A stretch of 64,000 nucleotides of DNA, taken from assembly GCA_021234155.1 (NCBI GenBank), contig JAJEKV010000061.1:1515950-1579949 (forward strand), in the 5' to 3' direction. The position numbers were made by a program, and so were the translations under genes. Under the pieces are notes generated by a model that was given only the letters and a program-made list of their open reading frames with translations, had not been told where the DNA came from and ran no database searches. Of the stretch, positions 45,563 through 57,352 are shown in pieces. This DNA is from Isoetes taiwanensis (Eukaryota > Streptophyta > Lycopodiopsida > Isoetales > Isoetaceae). Numbering within the stretch: the stretch's first letter is position 1; each line of letters starts with the position of its first letter.

Positions 45563-45750
45563 ACAACCATCTGATCCTCCAACACCCGTGGAGCACATCT
45601 CTAAACCAATAAACTTGAGACCTAAGTCTACATATCTAACATTATATACTACAAATATATGCATGACAAACTCTAAGACCCTAGGTACATGGCACTCATC
45701 CGTCAGGCACAAAGGTCCTAATGTGTGGTGGGTATGTTGGTGGCGGCATA

Positions 45751-47272
45751 TGTGACGTTCTAGCATAATATACGGTATGAATTCATATATTATACTGTCA
45801 CGTCACTAGTACATGTCGACCTTGAGGACATGTACATGGCGACCATAAAGGGTTGTACCCTAGGCTACAACTTGTTATGTTGCACATGCCCCATTAGCAT
45901 GTGCATATAACCCCCCCCTATTGCCATGTGGCAAAGCCCCAAGTGACCTTTTAGATTCTAACCCTAAAAGCGTCATGTAAAAGAGCCTTGCTAAAAATGC
46001 CCTTTTCGGATTTCGGTTTCTAAGAACCTGTTCTAACCAAGCGCTTGCACCATTCCGAATCGCCAGATGCCGCAAAGCCCGCATTTCTCAACAGATCTCT
46101 TGAATTCTTTCATCTTCTTTCTGATCGATAGCATGGATGGAGATAGAGCAAGCCAAGGATTTGGTAGGTGGTCATTCTGTTGTACAATGTCGACTTCTAG
46201 CCTGGCATTAGGCCGAGTTGGTATGTTAGTTTAGCCTTAGAGCCCCTATAAATTCCGAGATCTAAGCCTATAATGAAAGAACCTAACCATGTATGTTAGA
46301 TAGATTAGATGATATTCTATTTTCTGTTCTATGGATGATTATGGTTGATCTTTGTGAGCTCCTATGTATTGGGAATGGTGGTAGAGACCCTGAAGGCCTT
46401 AGTAGATTATGCATCTAGGTAGCCTCCATAATTCCCAAATTATTGCAACCTGTGCATAAGAGCTCCCTGGCTGTGGGTGGCGGGGCTAGACCGACGTATG
46501 AGGAGGACATGTTCCATTACAGATTGACAGATCTCTTTGATGTGTAAAGCCTACCAGGGATCTTAGCGGGCTAGGCCTGATGGCTTGCCACTGAGTATGG
46601 GCAATGCATGGGTTTGACACCTCTTGGATGATGCGTCACCTTCAATGGGGTTCAAGTCGTAGACGAGCAGTGGCTCTCTAACCGTCTGTAATTGGCATGC
46701 GTGCCTTTGGAAGGAGTGATCTCCTCCTGCCTCATTGAGACTGCGGAGATGCAACCCAGGAGTAGCCCCTTTGGCTATGCACTCGGCAGGCTACAGTCAA
46801 GCCCCAAGACTTGTCAGCCTATTCTGCAAAGTATGCACAGGAGGGGCGGATGGAGCGGACTACCCTATGACCATGTTCTATGCCAACCCAATCCAATGTT
46901 ATGAACTCGGTCTGATTTGATCTCTGGAGACTCAAGCTGTCAGTCAACCCCTCGAGCCTGAGCCTTGGGTAGGACTTCCCCCCATGTTGCTGATATTGAT
47001 GTTGTTGATGCAGATGTTATAGTGAGCCATCCTTGGGGATAGAACTATATGTATTAGATGCTATATGCTTACGTTTGTTTACGCTTCCACAGCTAGGTCG
47101 ATCCCGAGGGAGACGGGATGAATGATACGTCCATTCTGCCCCGTCGAGTTCTTGCTGGTTAGCAAGGATTCGATGTTAGATGGACAGCCTCGGTCAGCAT
47201 GTGCGTTGGCACGAGAGATGAACTCTGATTATTATATAATAAGAGCATCGTATATGAGCAGGGGACGTCACA
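45751..47272 (+). repeat. 5' LTR of a truncated LTR retrotransposon
   Basis: Begins TGTGACGTTC and ends GGGGACGTCACA, giving TG...CA ends and a short imperfect inverted repeat. A primer-binding site follows one base later. The length is about 1.5 kb. A hairpin with 9-bp arms lies at 45,809-45,835. No second LTR was found in the window. The left boundary is less certain; an alternative TGTCACGTC start is at 45,795. Confidence 0.65.
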
Positions 47273-47273
47273 G

Positions 47274-47286
47274 TGATATCAGAGCC
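47274..47286 (+). promoter_or_regulatory. tRNA-iMet primer-binding site of the LTR element
   Basis: TGATATCAGAGCC matches the plant initiator-Met PBS (TGGTATCAGAGCC) except at the third base and is followed by ATG-AACTTGG. Location right after the CA end of the LTR supports it. Confidence 0.75.
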
Positions 47287-47784
47287 ATGAACTTGGATGA
47301 CCAAGATCCAACACTGGCCATTTCCCAAGTAGTACTAACAATCTAGAATTTCAGCCTTGGGGATGAGAACCCAAGCAAGAACCTCGAAAATGGGAAAAAC
47401 ATTTCTCATCTTAGTAGAAAGGGCTAAGCTAATAATTGAAAAAATTGATTTTTTTTTTTTTAAATTGGAAATTGTTGGCTAAAAGTGAGTGACTACTCAC
47501 AGAGTGCACCTGGAGTCTTACGTAAAAATTAGCTCCAGCCTCTCGCGCACTGTGTGAATAGTGGGACTACATTTTGCCTTAAAGTACCAAATATTTCAAG
47601 CTAGCAAATAATTAAGTTCTAATTAGTCAGATAACATGACAATTACAAGTGGAGACCCTAAAACTCCCAAACCTATAAATAGCACTTTAGGGTTCCTCAT
47701 TTATACCTCAACCTCCCTAGTTGCTTAGCTCTGGCCAACAAGGCGCTTTTTAGGTGCCAGTAAGACGATCAAGCTATTTCAAGA

Positions 47785-48111
47785 CATGGCCCGCACCAGC
47801 CTAGAAAAGATGAGGAGGAGAGCGTCCAACAGCGTGCCATTAAGCAGAAGGCAAATCAGGCCAAGAGAAGGAGAAGGAAGGAAAACCCATAAGATTCTTT
47901 GGAGGAGTTAGCAGATCGAATAAATGAAGAGCTACAATAGCAACAAACAGAGGAGCAGAGGAAGGAGAACCAGGAAGAAGGTCAGAGTCCCAGACCAACC
48001 GAATCAGAGGAGCGGGCCGCCACGATTCTGGAGAAGAAGAAAAAGAAGCCGAGACTAGCTAGATGGAAGGAGAAGGAGGAACTGAGAAAGAAGAAAGAAG
48101 CAAAAGGCAAG
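47785..48111 (+). pseudogene. gag N-terminal remnant, cut by a CACTA element
   Basis: About 500 bp after the PBS, one frame encodes a highly charged helix-rich protein (DEEESVQQRAIKQKANQAKR, EELADRINEELQ, EERAATILEKKKKKPR), typical of the N-terminal part of plant gypsy gag proteins. Two stops interrupt it. The frame runs to the CACTA terminus at 48,112, and nothing beyond that element continues it, so protease, RT and integrase are missing here. The leader between PBS and this frame holds no other feature. Confidence 0.5.
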
Positions 48112-49415
48112 CACTACAAGAGAATGAAGGCTTTTTGTCAAAACAAAAAGGTCAGAAAGTCTTCACAAAACAGACAACTGCCCATATTCAACTGACTGAC
48201 GATTTACCTGACGCTTTTTATCTGACGATATAGCATCAGACAAGTTGTTAGAAAATTCGTTAGTTTCCTGACGATTAAGTGTCAGAAAAAACGTCAGGCT
48301 GCATCAGAGAAATCGTCAGAAAAAAAAGGTAAAAAAAATCGTCAAAAAATCGTCACAATTTTCGTCACAAGCGTTTTCCATCAAAGAATGCATCAAAATG
48401 TTTTTGCAAGCATTTTTGTCAGCATAATAGTCACAACTGTATTCTAAAAGTACTTGCACTCTGAATTGAATCTAGTTGCATTTCACAATTGCATTCTCAT
48501 GATATGATGATGCTTAAATTTACATAAATATGTTTCACAAATTCATAGACAAAAGTGGGAAAAACTCCTTTATTCAAATAGTAACAGTTACATGTCAAAG
48601 AAAGCAGTATAGAGACTGAAATAACAATAAAAGTAATTATGTTTTGTTTGATCCCTTCTTGAGACATCTGTAAAAACAAATAGAAGAGCTCCATCAATAA
48701 ATCCATCCTTTAGCATACAAAATTAAACATTGGACAATTTACTGTAGAGCATTTTTGGCCTCTAGCATTTTTGGCTCTAAGAATCCACGAAAAATAGCAT
48801 AAAACAGCAGGCGCAGCCCAATAAAAATGAAGTAGAACACAATTAATTACCCACATTTTATGATTTCGCATCTACTTTGCTAGAGTATGCAAGGCATGTT
48901 GACTTCTATAATAGTTATGATATTAATAAAGGGCATAAAGGTAGTGAAACTTGCCTGCAAAGCTCCTCGTCGAATGCTATAAATAAGATGTGTCCCTTGC
49001 TATGCATCTTGCAATAAAAATCAAGAAGAACAATCTATCATTTTGGAAGTGTTCCTACACAAACATTAAAACATCACGAAAGTAATTTGCTAACCAGTAT
49101 TACCGCATGTTATATTATTGCTCCTGACTTTCAATTGATGCTTTGCAGCAAGCTTCTACCATGGGCAGACAATGAATAGAATAGAATAGAATAGAATAGA
49201 ATAGAATAGAATAGAATAGAATAGAATAGAATAGAATAGAATAAAACTGGAGGCACCACCTCCCTACCCATGACGATATTGATGATGTTATATATGATAG
49301 AATCTTGTCATTGGTAGTATCACAGTGCCTTGAATATCATTATTTATATCGTTTAATACATTTTGAGATATTAGGTGATATTAAAATGATGAAAAATGGC
49401 TATCCTCTTGTAGTG
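48112..49415. mobile_element. Non-autonomous CACTA (En/Spm) element, 1.3 kb
   Basis: Left end CACTACAAGAGAATG and right end CCTCTTGTAGTG form an 11-bp perfect terminal inverted repeat of CACTA type. Next to the left end (48,160-48,370) are many copies of CTGACGAT or CGTCAGAAA in both orientations, the expected subterminal transposase sites. No transposase is encoded. The flanking triplets are AAG and ACC, so a matching 3-bp duplication is not present; the insertion may have been followed by deletion. It lies in the gag remnant and itself contains a minus-strand LINE tail. Confidence 0.8.
49174..49270 (-). repeat. (ATTCT)n LINE tail nested in the CACTA element
   Basis: Fourteen uninterrupted GAATA units (49,174-49,243) on the plus strand, i.e. 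(TATTC)n on the minus strand, preceded on that strand by GGTGGTGCCTCCAGTTTT. This resembles, at a distance, the ends at 17.1 and 42.6 kb. It appears to be a dead-on-arrival LINE end. Confidence 0.6.
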
Positions 49416-49814
49416 ACCGTTACTAGTTCAATTCTAATGTGCTGATTGTACAATTTTGGATGTCTCATGTAGTTTATTCTTTTATATAATTGCCTTCCTA
49501 TATGTCTCTAATATACCAACTGCCTTGTGCATCTCATCTCGCTGGCCTTCATCATTTTGTTATGATTGAGCATAGTAGTCGTATGCTGATTTATCTTGAA
49601 CCATTTTTCAAAAATCATTGATATGCTATAATTTGTAACCTATAATGGGTAGGAGGGAGAGCTTATCTTTGCACAAGCATAAAGGAAACGAGTGATGTAT
49701 TGGTCGTCAATTGACATTTATAAAATACTATCTAGTTTTAACCATAGGAACAATAAAAAATAAGGTAATCTCGGAAGTGTTGCCACGTGGCACGATCTTG
49801 GCTGTGAAAAAGTG

Positions 49815-50175
49815 CATCCATCCAAAAATAGCAACTTTTCAAACATGTGGTAGAGAGACAGTCCTAGAAGCTCTGAAATTTTGCAAAAAGCTGGAATAGA
49901 ATGGTCTGGAAGGTTCTAGATGCTCAAGAAAAGCGCCTCAGTCTAAATATAGAAAGTTTTATTTCATTGGCAAGCACCTCAGCTTAAAAATAGCAAGTTT
50001 TTTGAAACATTGCAAATACTCACATTAGAATGATCTAGAATGTTCCAAATGCTCATGGGTAAGCACCTCAGTCTAAAAATAGCAATTCTTTTGAAACTTT
50101 ACAAACGCTCAAAATAGAATGTTCTAAAATATTCTAGATGTTCCTGAGTACCTCACTCTAAGAATAGAAAAAAGC
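49815..50175. repeat. Degenerate tandem array, 75-110 bp units
   Basis: A phrase close to CACCTCAGTCTAAAAATAGC recurs about four times (near 49,933, 49,976, 50,066 and 50,150), each followed by variants of TTGAAAC-TTGCAAA-GCTCA and TAGAATG-TCTAGA. Units vary in length and sequence. The array ends directly at the KRP-like exon. Confidence 0.7.
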
Positions 50176-50179
50176 AGGA

Positions 50180-50856
50180 TTTCGTTAATTAGAGAAATTT
50201 GGTTTTCTCGATCGAGATGAAATAGGTCGCAGTACCGTCCTAGAAAGGGAAAAGTTGTTATTGCCAAGCAAATTGCACCGAATCATAGGAGACAACTGTG
50301 AGAAAATACTCCTAGTTACAACGGCCAAGAAATAATTGCTGAAGCCCCTGGTTCTTCATCTAGAGCTCAGAGCCAAAGAGTAGAAGAGATATCAGTTCTG
50401 AGAGCCATGCGCAGAAGATTGCTTGATGTTCCAACTCCTCAAGAAATAGAAGAGTTTTTTGCTGAAGCCGAACATCAAGAACAGAGAAGATTATCATACA
50501 GATACTAGCCATAGCCATAGCTATGATAGCCATCTTTTTCTTGCCCAAACCCAACTTTGTGCTTCTGCTGCCACAACTATAGCCATAACCATAGCTATCT
50601 TTTTGGCCAAACTAAAGTTTGTGCTTTCTGCTGCCTTTAAGTTTAGTTGTAGATTCTGTATCATGTTATCTTTTGCTCCGAGTTTAGTTTAAAATCATCA
50701 GCATTGTGCTTTTCTGCTGCCTTGTAGTAGGCTTATCTTAATATATGGTTGCTGATGATACCATGGTTCATGTTTTTGTTATCTAGCAGATACAACTATG
50801 ATTTCCTGAATGATCAGCCTCTGAATGGTCGATATGAATGGACTCACGTGGTCTGA
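50180..50856 (+). pseudogene. KRP: KRP/ICK-type CDK inhibitor, 3' part
   Basis: The last two exons are 50,180-50,501 and 50,790-50,856. The first holds ENTPSYNGQEIIAEAPGSSS and PTPQEIEEFFAEAEHQEQRR; the second YNYDFLNDQPLNGRYEWTHV and a stop. Together they form the conserved C-terminal CDI domain by which plant KRPs bind cyclin D/CDKA and block the cell cycle, and phase fits across the junction. Two TGA codons (about 50,213 and 50,299) interrupt the upstream part. The donor reads CAG/ATACTA, where GT is required, so the splice site is mutated. No upstream exons with the other KRP motifs were found; transposons lie there instead. It is on the same strand as the RING fragment downstream. Confidence 0.85.
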
Positions 50857-50964
50857 AGCAGCTTAACCAACAGTCAAAAATTTGTTTTGGGCAGTTTTGT
50901 CATGGTTAAGCAGATTATTTACAATCTTGAAGCACCAAATAATACTGTACTTTGGACTTAACAG

Positions 50965-51113
50965 ATGTGGGCACGTGCACATGTTCAAAGTGTGCTAATA
51001 AACTTCTCCAACATGGGTCAAATTGTGCTAATAAACTTCTCCAACATGGGTCAAATTGTCCCATGTGTCGGGCTCCTATTGTGGAGGTTGTTCGTGCCTT
51101 CACAATAGGTTAG
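50965..51113 (+). pseudogene. RING-finger E3 ligase terminal exon, broken and duplicated
   Basis: After an AG acceptor, the exon encodes the second half of a C3HC4 RING: CGH in one frame, then (after a 2-nt loss near 50,975) CTCSKCANKLLQHGSNC, and PMCRAPIVEVVRAFTIG before a stop. This resembles the C-terminal RING of plant E3 ligases with an LYRCGHMCTC-type finger. The segment ANKLLQHGSNC is present twice because of a 33-bp perfect tandem duplication (50,994-51,026 and 51,027-51,059), which is in frame but would spoil zinc-ligand spacing. The first Cys pair, expected in an upstream exon, is missing. Confidence 0.75.
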
Positions 51114-51456
51114 CGTGCATTTGCAGGCCCAGCTAATATATAGAGTGAACCATAGGTTTGGTTTCACTGTTGCGCGGCATGGAAAAGCAACATGTATAGT
51201 AGTCCCAAATGTGCCCAGTTGTATCATATGTTTCTAAATAACACATCAATCATTTTCTACTTTTATTTTATTTTCATTCTTATTTTTTTGTTTACCTCAG
51301 AGTTTATCTATGTTTGTTTCTTTTGTGGCCCGAAGGGCCAAAAAATTTTTATAATATAACAACCAACATAACTACTATTAACATTAATTAACACAAACCA
51401 TTACATTAGACATGCTTAAAATTAAATCCCCCCTTAAACCCCTTTTTGTTTGGGTG
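51114..51456. other. Non-coding
   Basis: No feature is recognised between the RING fragment and the MITE. Confidence 0.4.
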
Positions 51457-51711
51457 CATATTCACACAGGGGGTGACGTAGGGCAGCGAGAGCCCCTGTA
51501 ATTATGTTTTGCACGTACAAAATCAACATCATATAGTATATTGCCTGAAATCTTATAGTATTTTGCAAATCTTGTTATACAGTATAACAAATTCTATACA
51601 TCCATACCCCACAAACGAGGAACTTTGTGTACGGTGTAGATTAAGGAATAAGGGGTGAATATGCCTATCCAACAGCTCTCTTTGCCCGGAGTCACCCCCT
51701 GTGTGAATATG
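51457..51711. mobile_element. MITE with 21-bp perfect terminal inverted repeats
   Basis: CATATTCACACAGGGGGTGA at 51,457 is the exact reverse complement of the right end at 51,711, and similarity continues inward (GGCA-nnn-AGAGC) to about 37 bp. The element is 255 bp with no coding capacity. The target duplication is unclear. No autonomous partner is in the window. Confidence 0.8.
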
Positions 51712-54278
51712 TGAGTACAGTGCTAGTCAATGACAACTTAATCCAAGGGATACCAAACATGAGCATCAAAAGCAGAGAAACATAGTCAAAGTACCAAAAC
51801 ATCAGAAAATAGCTCCGGGACAAGGGGAAGCTCAACCAGCCTACATGCAGGCCATGTTAGTAGAGAAATGCTCAGCCAGCTCACATTTCGAGCCCTGTTG
51901 GCAGAGTTGGTGGGGTGAACCTCATATGCGCATACCCTTCCTAGCCCACGTCTGGCGCTGGAGGACCTCTTACCATGGAGTCATAGAGGTGACGTAGCAT
52001 CCCTGCCAGGAGAACTACACCCGGTGTCACAGAGCACAAAAATACCACAAAGAAATACAGATGAATATGAGTATGCCGGATCAACCTAGGCCACCGAACC
52101 TAGAAGCCTGACCCCGAAGGATCCAAGAGACATCAAAATAGCAAGACAACAGTGGAACAATGCAAAGACCATGACATGTAATGTTCATTACAATATTTAC
52201 TAAACATGTGCCTAGATCTTGCCATTGTCGAGGCTGCCCATACAATCTAACCATGCCGAAGCAGCTAACTCATTGGTGAAGATCATGATCACAATCCAAA
52301 CATGTGGAGGAAATTACGAGCCAGACTATCATTGATATAGTTCCAATACCTATGTACTTTACTGATCAAATAAAGATACTAACATCTTCTATAATGTAAA
52401 ACTTACCTCAAAACCATCCTCCCATGAGGAATACAATGTTCCATACCGTTTATACTTTGAATCCATTAGCTATGATGCTCTTGGTAAAATATAATGCAAC
52501 AACTTAGAAACTTACAGCTATGCACTTAGGCTACCAGTACTTCACGCTATAACCACATTCAGAAACCCCCAAGCTTCACATGGCTCTCCTTGTACCCATG
52601 TGGACCCGTCTCAATCTCAATAATCCTTGATGTCGGATGACCACTTATTCCCATTTCAAGATCCACATGTGAACATGATGCTAAAACCCTTGATGCCGAG
52701 GGGTTGTTGATGCTCTACATCTGTGCTAGACTACTTCTCAGCATTAGCCCCATCTCCATGAGCTAAGAAAGATATTTTATCCCAATCCTTAGAATTTTAC
52801 CATAGTTAGACAATTATTCAAAGAATGCATATTCTTACTACTTATGATTATTTTGCCCAGCTCTTCACCAACCCAATCCCATCCATGAGTATTTAGCTTT
52901 ATATTATGACATACAAACAAATTGATAAAAGCAGCAAATACAAGTCCAACAAGATAAAGCACAGAACATAAAAAACATGAACACAAAATGGCATTGGAGA
53001 GCTCGGTGCCGACCAGATCCAACTCATTCTGCCTTTTTTTATTTTTCCATCCTAAATCGGTGCTTCTCATGTAATATTCGGCCATTCTTAACTCAGAATT
53101 AGCCCTTCCAGAGATGTTTCCACTCACTGGTTATCTTTTGTAGCCTTACGAGTCTCTAACAAATTCATAATTCATCATACTTACATCCAAAAGTCATGTA
53201 CAAACTAATTAAGACAGCTCATAGCACCTCAATTGATCAATATCAAAACCTCACCTGAGAATTTCTTCATGCATTAACCTCTGGACCCTTTCCCATTACT
53301 TGTACCTCGAAAGATCGACTTCTGACTCCAAGAATCAAACTGCAGAAAAAGATACATAGTGCAGTCAATTAAGACCCAACATCACTCTTTCTGTCATAAC
53401 TTTCTCTTATGGATGAGTTTTGACATGATCAGACCCAATCTGAAAAGTCTAACTCAGAAATCTTTCTAGCACAAGAAAAATCACCTAAAAAGGATCTCGG
53501 GTTGCCGAGATATGATGCTTCAAATTTCGGGCTCCAAAACTGCCCAGAATTGCTCCCTGCCTTCATGCTCTGCAACAATCCTTTTCTAAAGAGACAAAAC
53601 CCTGAACTCATGTTGGATACATATTATGCATGTGTACATACATACATAAGTACGTATACTAGCCCATCAAGTGCCCAGGTCTGTTACATAAAATGGTAGA
53701 ATGCTAGGTAAGAATGCCAGAATAAGCGCAGATTGTCCTGTTAACATTCTTGGAAAGTAAATGTGCCATGTGGCATGACATGATAGGCAGACGGAGCTAA
53801 ATTGCACCTAACTGTTCTTTACATTCAATATCATGTGATTTATGTATAGGAAAATGAGATAATTTTTGCAAGTAATGTTAATGCATGTCAAAGTTCCTTA
53901 GGGTTATACATGGTATGATCAAACAAAGGTCGGTGTCGTTCAAACAAAAGCAATTCGTAGGCATTTTCTTTCCCACTTTCTATGCCTTTGCTGATCCAAG
54001 TGCCCATTTGTCCACTAGCATTTTAAAGCACTTTCCAAGTGGCAACTTTTGGACCTTGAGTTTTATTGTAAATCTTGTTAGATTAAGTGACATCAAACAA
54101 GTGGCACTAGCTACTGCTTTAGTGGTCACTACAAGCGCCCAAACCGCCATAGGTGTGGACCGCTATAGCCACCAACTTTACTAGCTGCTATTTTAGTGGT
54201 TACTATGAGCAATGTAAGTTGCCATGGCCGCCAGTTCTTCAAGTCATCTCCAATGGCTCATGTATACATTGCTATGCT
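51712..54278. other. Non-coding; one 40-bp-period repeat
   Basis: Two diverged 40-bp units lie at 51,830-51,869 and 51,870-51,909 (GCTCA-CCAGC-ACAT). A 112-residue minus-strand frame (53,127-52,789) with one hydrophobic helix and a 99-residue plus-strand frame at 53,885 carry no recognisable domain. Parts around 53.3-53.7 kb have an LTR-like look, without ends that I can define. Confidence 0.4.
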
Positions 54279-57115
54279 TTAACATGTAGAGATATTTATG
54301 GACCTAGTGCGCCATTGACCACAACATTTGTAAGTATCTTCTTTGCAAATAAATAAATCAAGAAAACAACGAGAGATCTTATTTTCGGCATGTTCAACAG
54401 AGATGATCTTGCCGGTTTCCAAATCCATGGTAGCATTGAGATGACCATCAGTAATGACGAGCTGGTCCGTGGCCCAGTAATGAATACTTTTGACCTGACG
54501 GAGAAAAGGTCTGCCTACCAACATTTCATAATCACCGGGATCTTCACCGGCTTTCCAAACACCGAATTCTAGAGGGAATCGCAATTCGCCTATATTGATG
54601 TGAAGCAGGGAAGTGATGCCTTGAGGGCGCGTGATATGGCCATTGGCCAACTTGATATCATAAGGGGCACGGTAAAGTTGCTTGATGCCCAATTGCTTGC
54701 GGAGTTTATCTGTGATAAGATTGACAGCACTTCCACCATCAATCTGAACATGGTTGACTTGTTGATTTCCCACTGTGGCATGTACCGTGGGTGCGGAGGT
54801 AGCGACAGCCCCAACCAGAACCGTGGGAAGGGGCAACTGGTCCTTGAGAGCAGGACACAGTTTCAAAATGGTGGCTAAACTCAAAGGAATTTTGATTTTT
54901 GCAAGTTCTTCTTGGAGTTCCAAAGGAACATGAGAAAACGAATCAGCAGGATCCAAGGGAGCTGAAGTCTGAGGTAAAGAAGCAGAAACTTCTTTGAGAA
55001 GCTCCACCTCTGCAACAATATTCGGATATGTTTGAGAGCGTGGAGTGTGAGATGACGGAGGGGCGTCATGACGCTGTTGAGCCCTGGTGGTGGCATGCAC
55101 ATTAGCAAGTGTGCGGCTTCTGCAGCCTGCATGAGGTTGAGGATACTTTGGCGGACCTTGGGCATGACATGAGGCATGAGTTTATCCAAGTCGGGTGCAA
55201 AGTGAACCTTTTTTTCCTCTTCGTGAGGGATCGTATCGACAGCAAAAGCAGGACGCGTATCATGTGGAATGATGGTCAAGGGGCGTGAAGCCCTGGTCTG
55301 GCGTGAAACCAAACCAACCCAATTTGACTGTTGAACTGGAGGATTGAGAGCCTGATAAATTTCCTCCTGGGCTTGTTTATCCAGCGGAGGAGTTGCTGCA
55401 GGAGCCAGTTGATACCTTGATTGTTGAGGCACGCGTGGTGGTTTTGTAGAACAGGACGAGGGCCTTGTTTGCCATTAGCAATCCAAAGTTGATAGGCCAT
55501 GAGGCGTACTGACGTGGTTTGATTCGTGCCTGGTAGTTGGACTCGAACTTGAGGAAGTTGAGGGCACGCCGTGGTGGTATGACCCCATTCCAAACAATGA
55601 TAGCACTGAGCTTTAGCAGGATAAAAAAGAGGACGCTTGCTTTGTCCCCGTGGCTGCTGAGATTGTTGATACTGTTGAGGAGGTTGTGCTTGAAACTGCT
55701 GAGTTTGATATGACGTCCTTGGCTGAGGCGTGGTCTGGACTTGATAAACCATCTTTTGCCGGAAAGGTGTAGGATGAGTACGAGTGCATTCTTCCGTGGC
55801 ATGATTGCACATGTTGCAGCATTTACAATGAGGAGGGTCATTGGTGGAGTTGCACTCATTAGCCAAATGGCCTTGATATTTGCAGATGTGGCACCAAATT
55901 TGACTGCGTTGAGGATTGGAGTGTTGAGGCTGAACTGCAATCTGAGGTACCATGACAGGAGGAATGAAGGGTAGCTCCTGGAGGGCCACACCGCGAGAGG
56001 AAACATTGACTGAATGATTGACAAGTTCGATGGTTTGCTCCAAAGTCTTGGGGCGCAGGTATTCAGTCATGAGACGAATAGCCGGAGGAAGTCCCTGGAG
56101 AAACCAGACGAGGATCTGGCTTTGCGTGGGATACTCTTGAAGTTTGCTGAGGAGAATGTGAAGTCGATCCGCAAAATCCCGGGCTGACTCCGTGGGCTCT
56201 TGCTGAAGATCATTGAGTTGCTTGAGAAGAAGTTGATCATCATCTATGGTCCCATAATGAGAAAGGAAAGCAGTCTTCATGTCAGTCCAGTTTTGTTTCC
56301 AATGGCTTTTGTTTGCCATGAGCCATTGATGAGGGGATCCAAAGCAGCGTGGTGGAAAAGATATGGAACTTCAGTTGAGGTTGAGCGTGACCATTTAGGG
56401 CAGCCAGAGCCTCAAATTCTTCCATGTGGGCTTGAGCACTTTGATCCAATGGTTTGCCTTTAGTACTGCCAAAAGTGGGATAGGTCAGTTTTAGAGTCTG
56501 AAAAGAAGATTGTGACTGGCCTTGTGCATAGAGAGGCGGTGTATAAGGAGGAACATAATGGGACAGAACGTCCATGGATTCTGTATGGGGTGGCAAAGGA
56601 GCAGAAAGACCCTGAAGATGTGCAAAAGAAGGTTCTGGTGGTGGAGGACCTTGGGGTCCATGGTCATGAGGTTTAAGATCGGTAAGAGTGTAAACTGGAA
56701 GAGTCTGTTGAAAAGAAGGAGATTGAGGATATGTCTGAACCTGGGGAGGGCCGAAAGAAACATGGAGATAACCCATTCCACCAGGGGGGAGATGATGGTT
56801 GTGAAGGCAGAGGAGTATGGCCAGAGGAGATATGAATGTAGGCTCGAGAGTGTGGAAATAAGCTGGAGGTTGCTGAACAGGTGTATGATGAGGTGACTGA
56901 GGTTGTGAACAATGTTTACACGCTGGAGGAGAGCCAGGACGAGAGTGAACACGAGGAGTAGGTGGCGCCGAGTGAGCTCGTGAACGAATATGGCCTCCCT
57001 CAATATCATAACCTGTGTCATACATATCTCGAGCAACTTCGCGACGCTGATGGCGCTCCAAACGAGACGCCGTCTGGCTAAGAAGCTCCTCTGAGGTGAA
57101 AGCTCGGGCATACAT
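54279..57115 (-). pseudogene. Ty3/gypsy gag and protease, frameshifted
   Basis: From ATG 57,115 (MYARAFTSEELLSQTASRLE) the gag region runs through a Pro-rich stretch to a capsid-like segment (WTDMKTAFLSHYG, ESARDFADRLHILLSKLQEY, ILVWFLQGLPPAIRLMTEYL) and three CCHC zinc knuckles: CHICKYQGHLANEC, CKCCNMCNHATEEC and CYHCLEWGHTTTAC. After two further frame changes the protease follows (HVQIDGGSAVNLIT near 54,710, with DGGS at the catalytic position, then YEMLVGRPFLRQV). Frame changes lie near 56,300, 55,300 and 55,000. No RT follows; similarity stops near 54,360. The matching pol lies on the opposite strand from 60.0 kb, beyond another gene. Confidence 0.85.
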
Positions 57116-57339
57116 GATAAAAGAAAGAAGGGAAAGAAAATCAGACCCGGCAGCAGCGACAGTGTTTGGGGTCTGGGTTCAGGAACTCCTGCAAGACAGC
57201 CCTGCTGTGAGGACCCGTGGATCAAACAGGAGAATCCGGTAGCTGTGTTACGTGGGATTTGCAAAAGAAACTAAGGAAGGGAAAAGAGAAAAACAAAAAA
57301 AAAAAGAACAATGAAGAACACAATGAAGAGAACAAAACT

Positions 57340-57352
57340 CTTTGATATCAAT
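57340..57352 (-). promoter_or_regulatory. Primer-binding site of the gag half
   Basis: On the minus strand, TTGATATCAAAGAG directly follows the CA end of the LTR and matches the initiator-Met PBS with G-to-A differences. It fixes the orientation of the gag half. Confidence 0.6.

Noticed and set aside
45374-45766. 130-residue minus-strand frame
   Set aside because: It overlaps the plus-strand frame that looks more protein-like, is hydrophobic without clear helices, and has no domain or context.
49174-49243. GAATA tract as satellite or telomere-like DNA
   Set aside because: The unit is not the plant telomere repeat, and similar tracts at 17.1 and 42.6 kb have LINE-like flanks.
50502-50789. 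Minor-class AT-AC intron in KRP
   Set aside because: The start ATACTAGCC lacks the ATATCCTT consensus and the end is AG, so a mutated GT donor is simpler.
52789-53127. 112-residue minus-strand membrane-like protein
   Set aside because: One hydrophobic stretch only, no motif, no splice support and AT-rich context.
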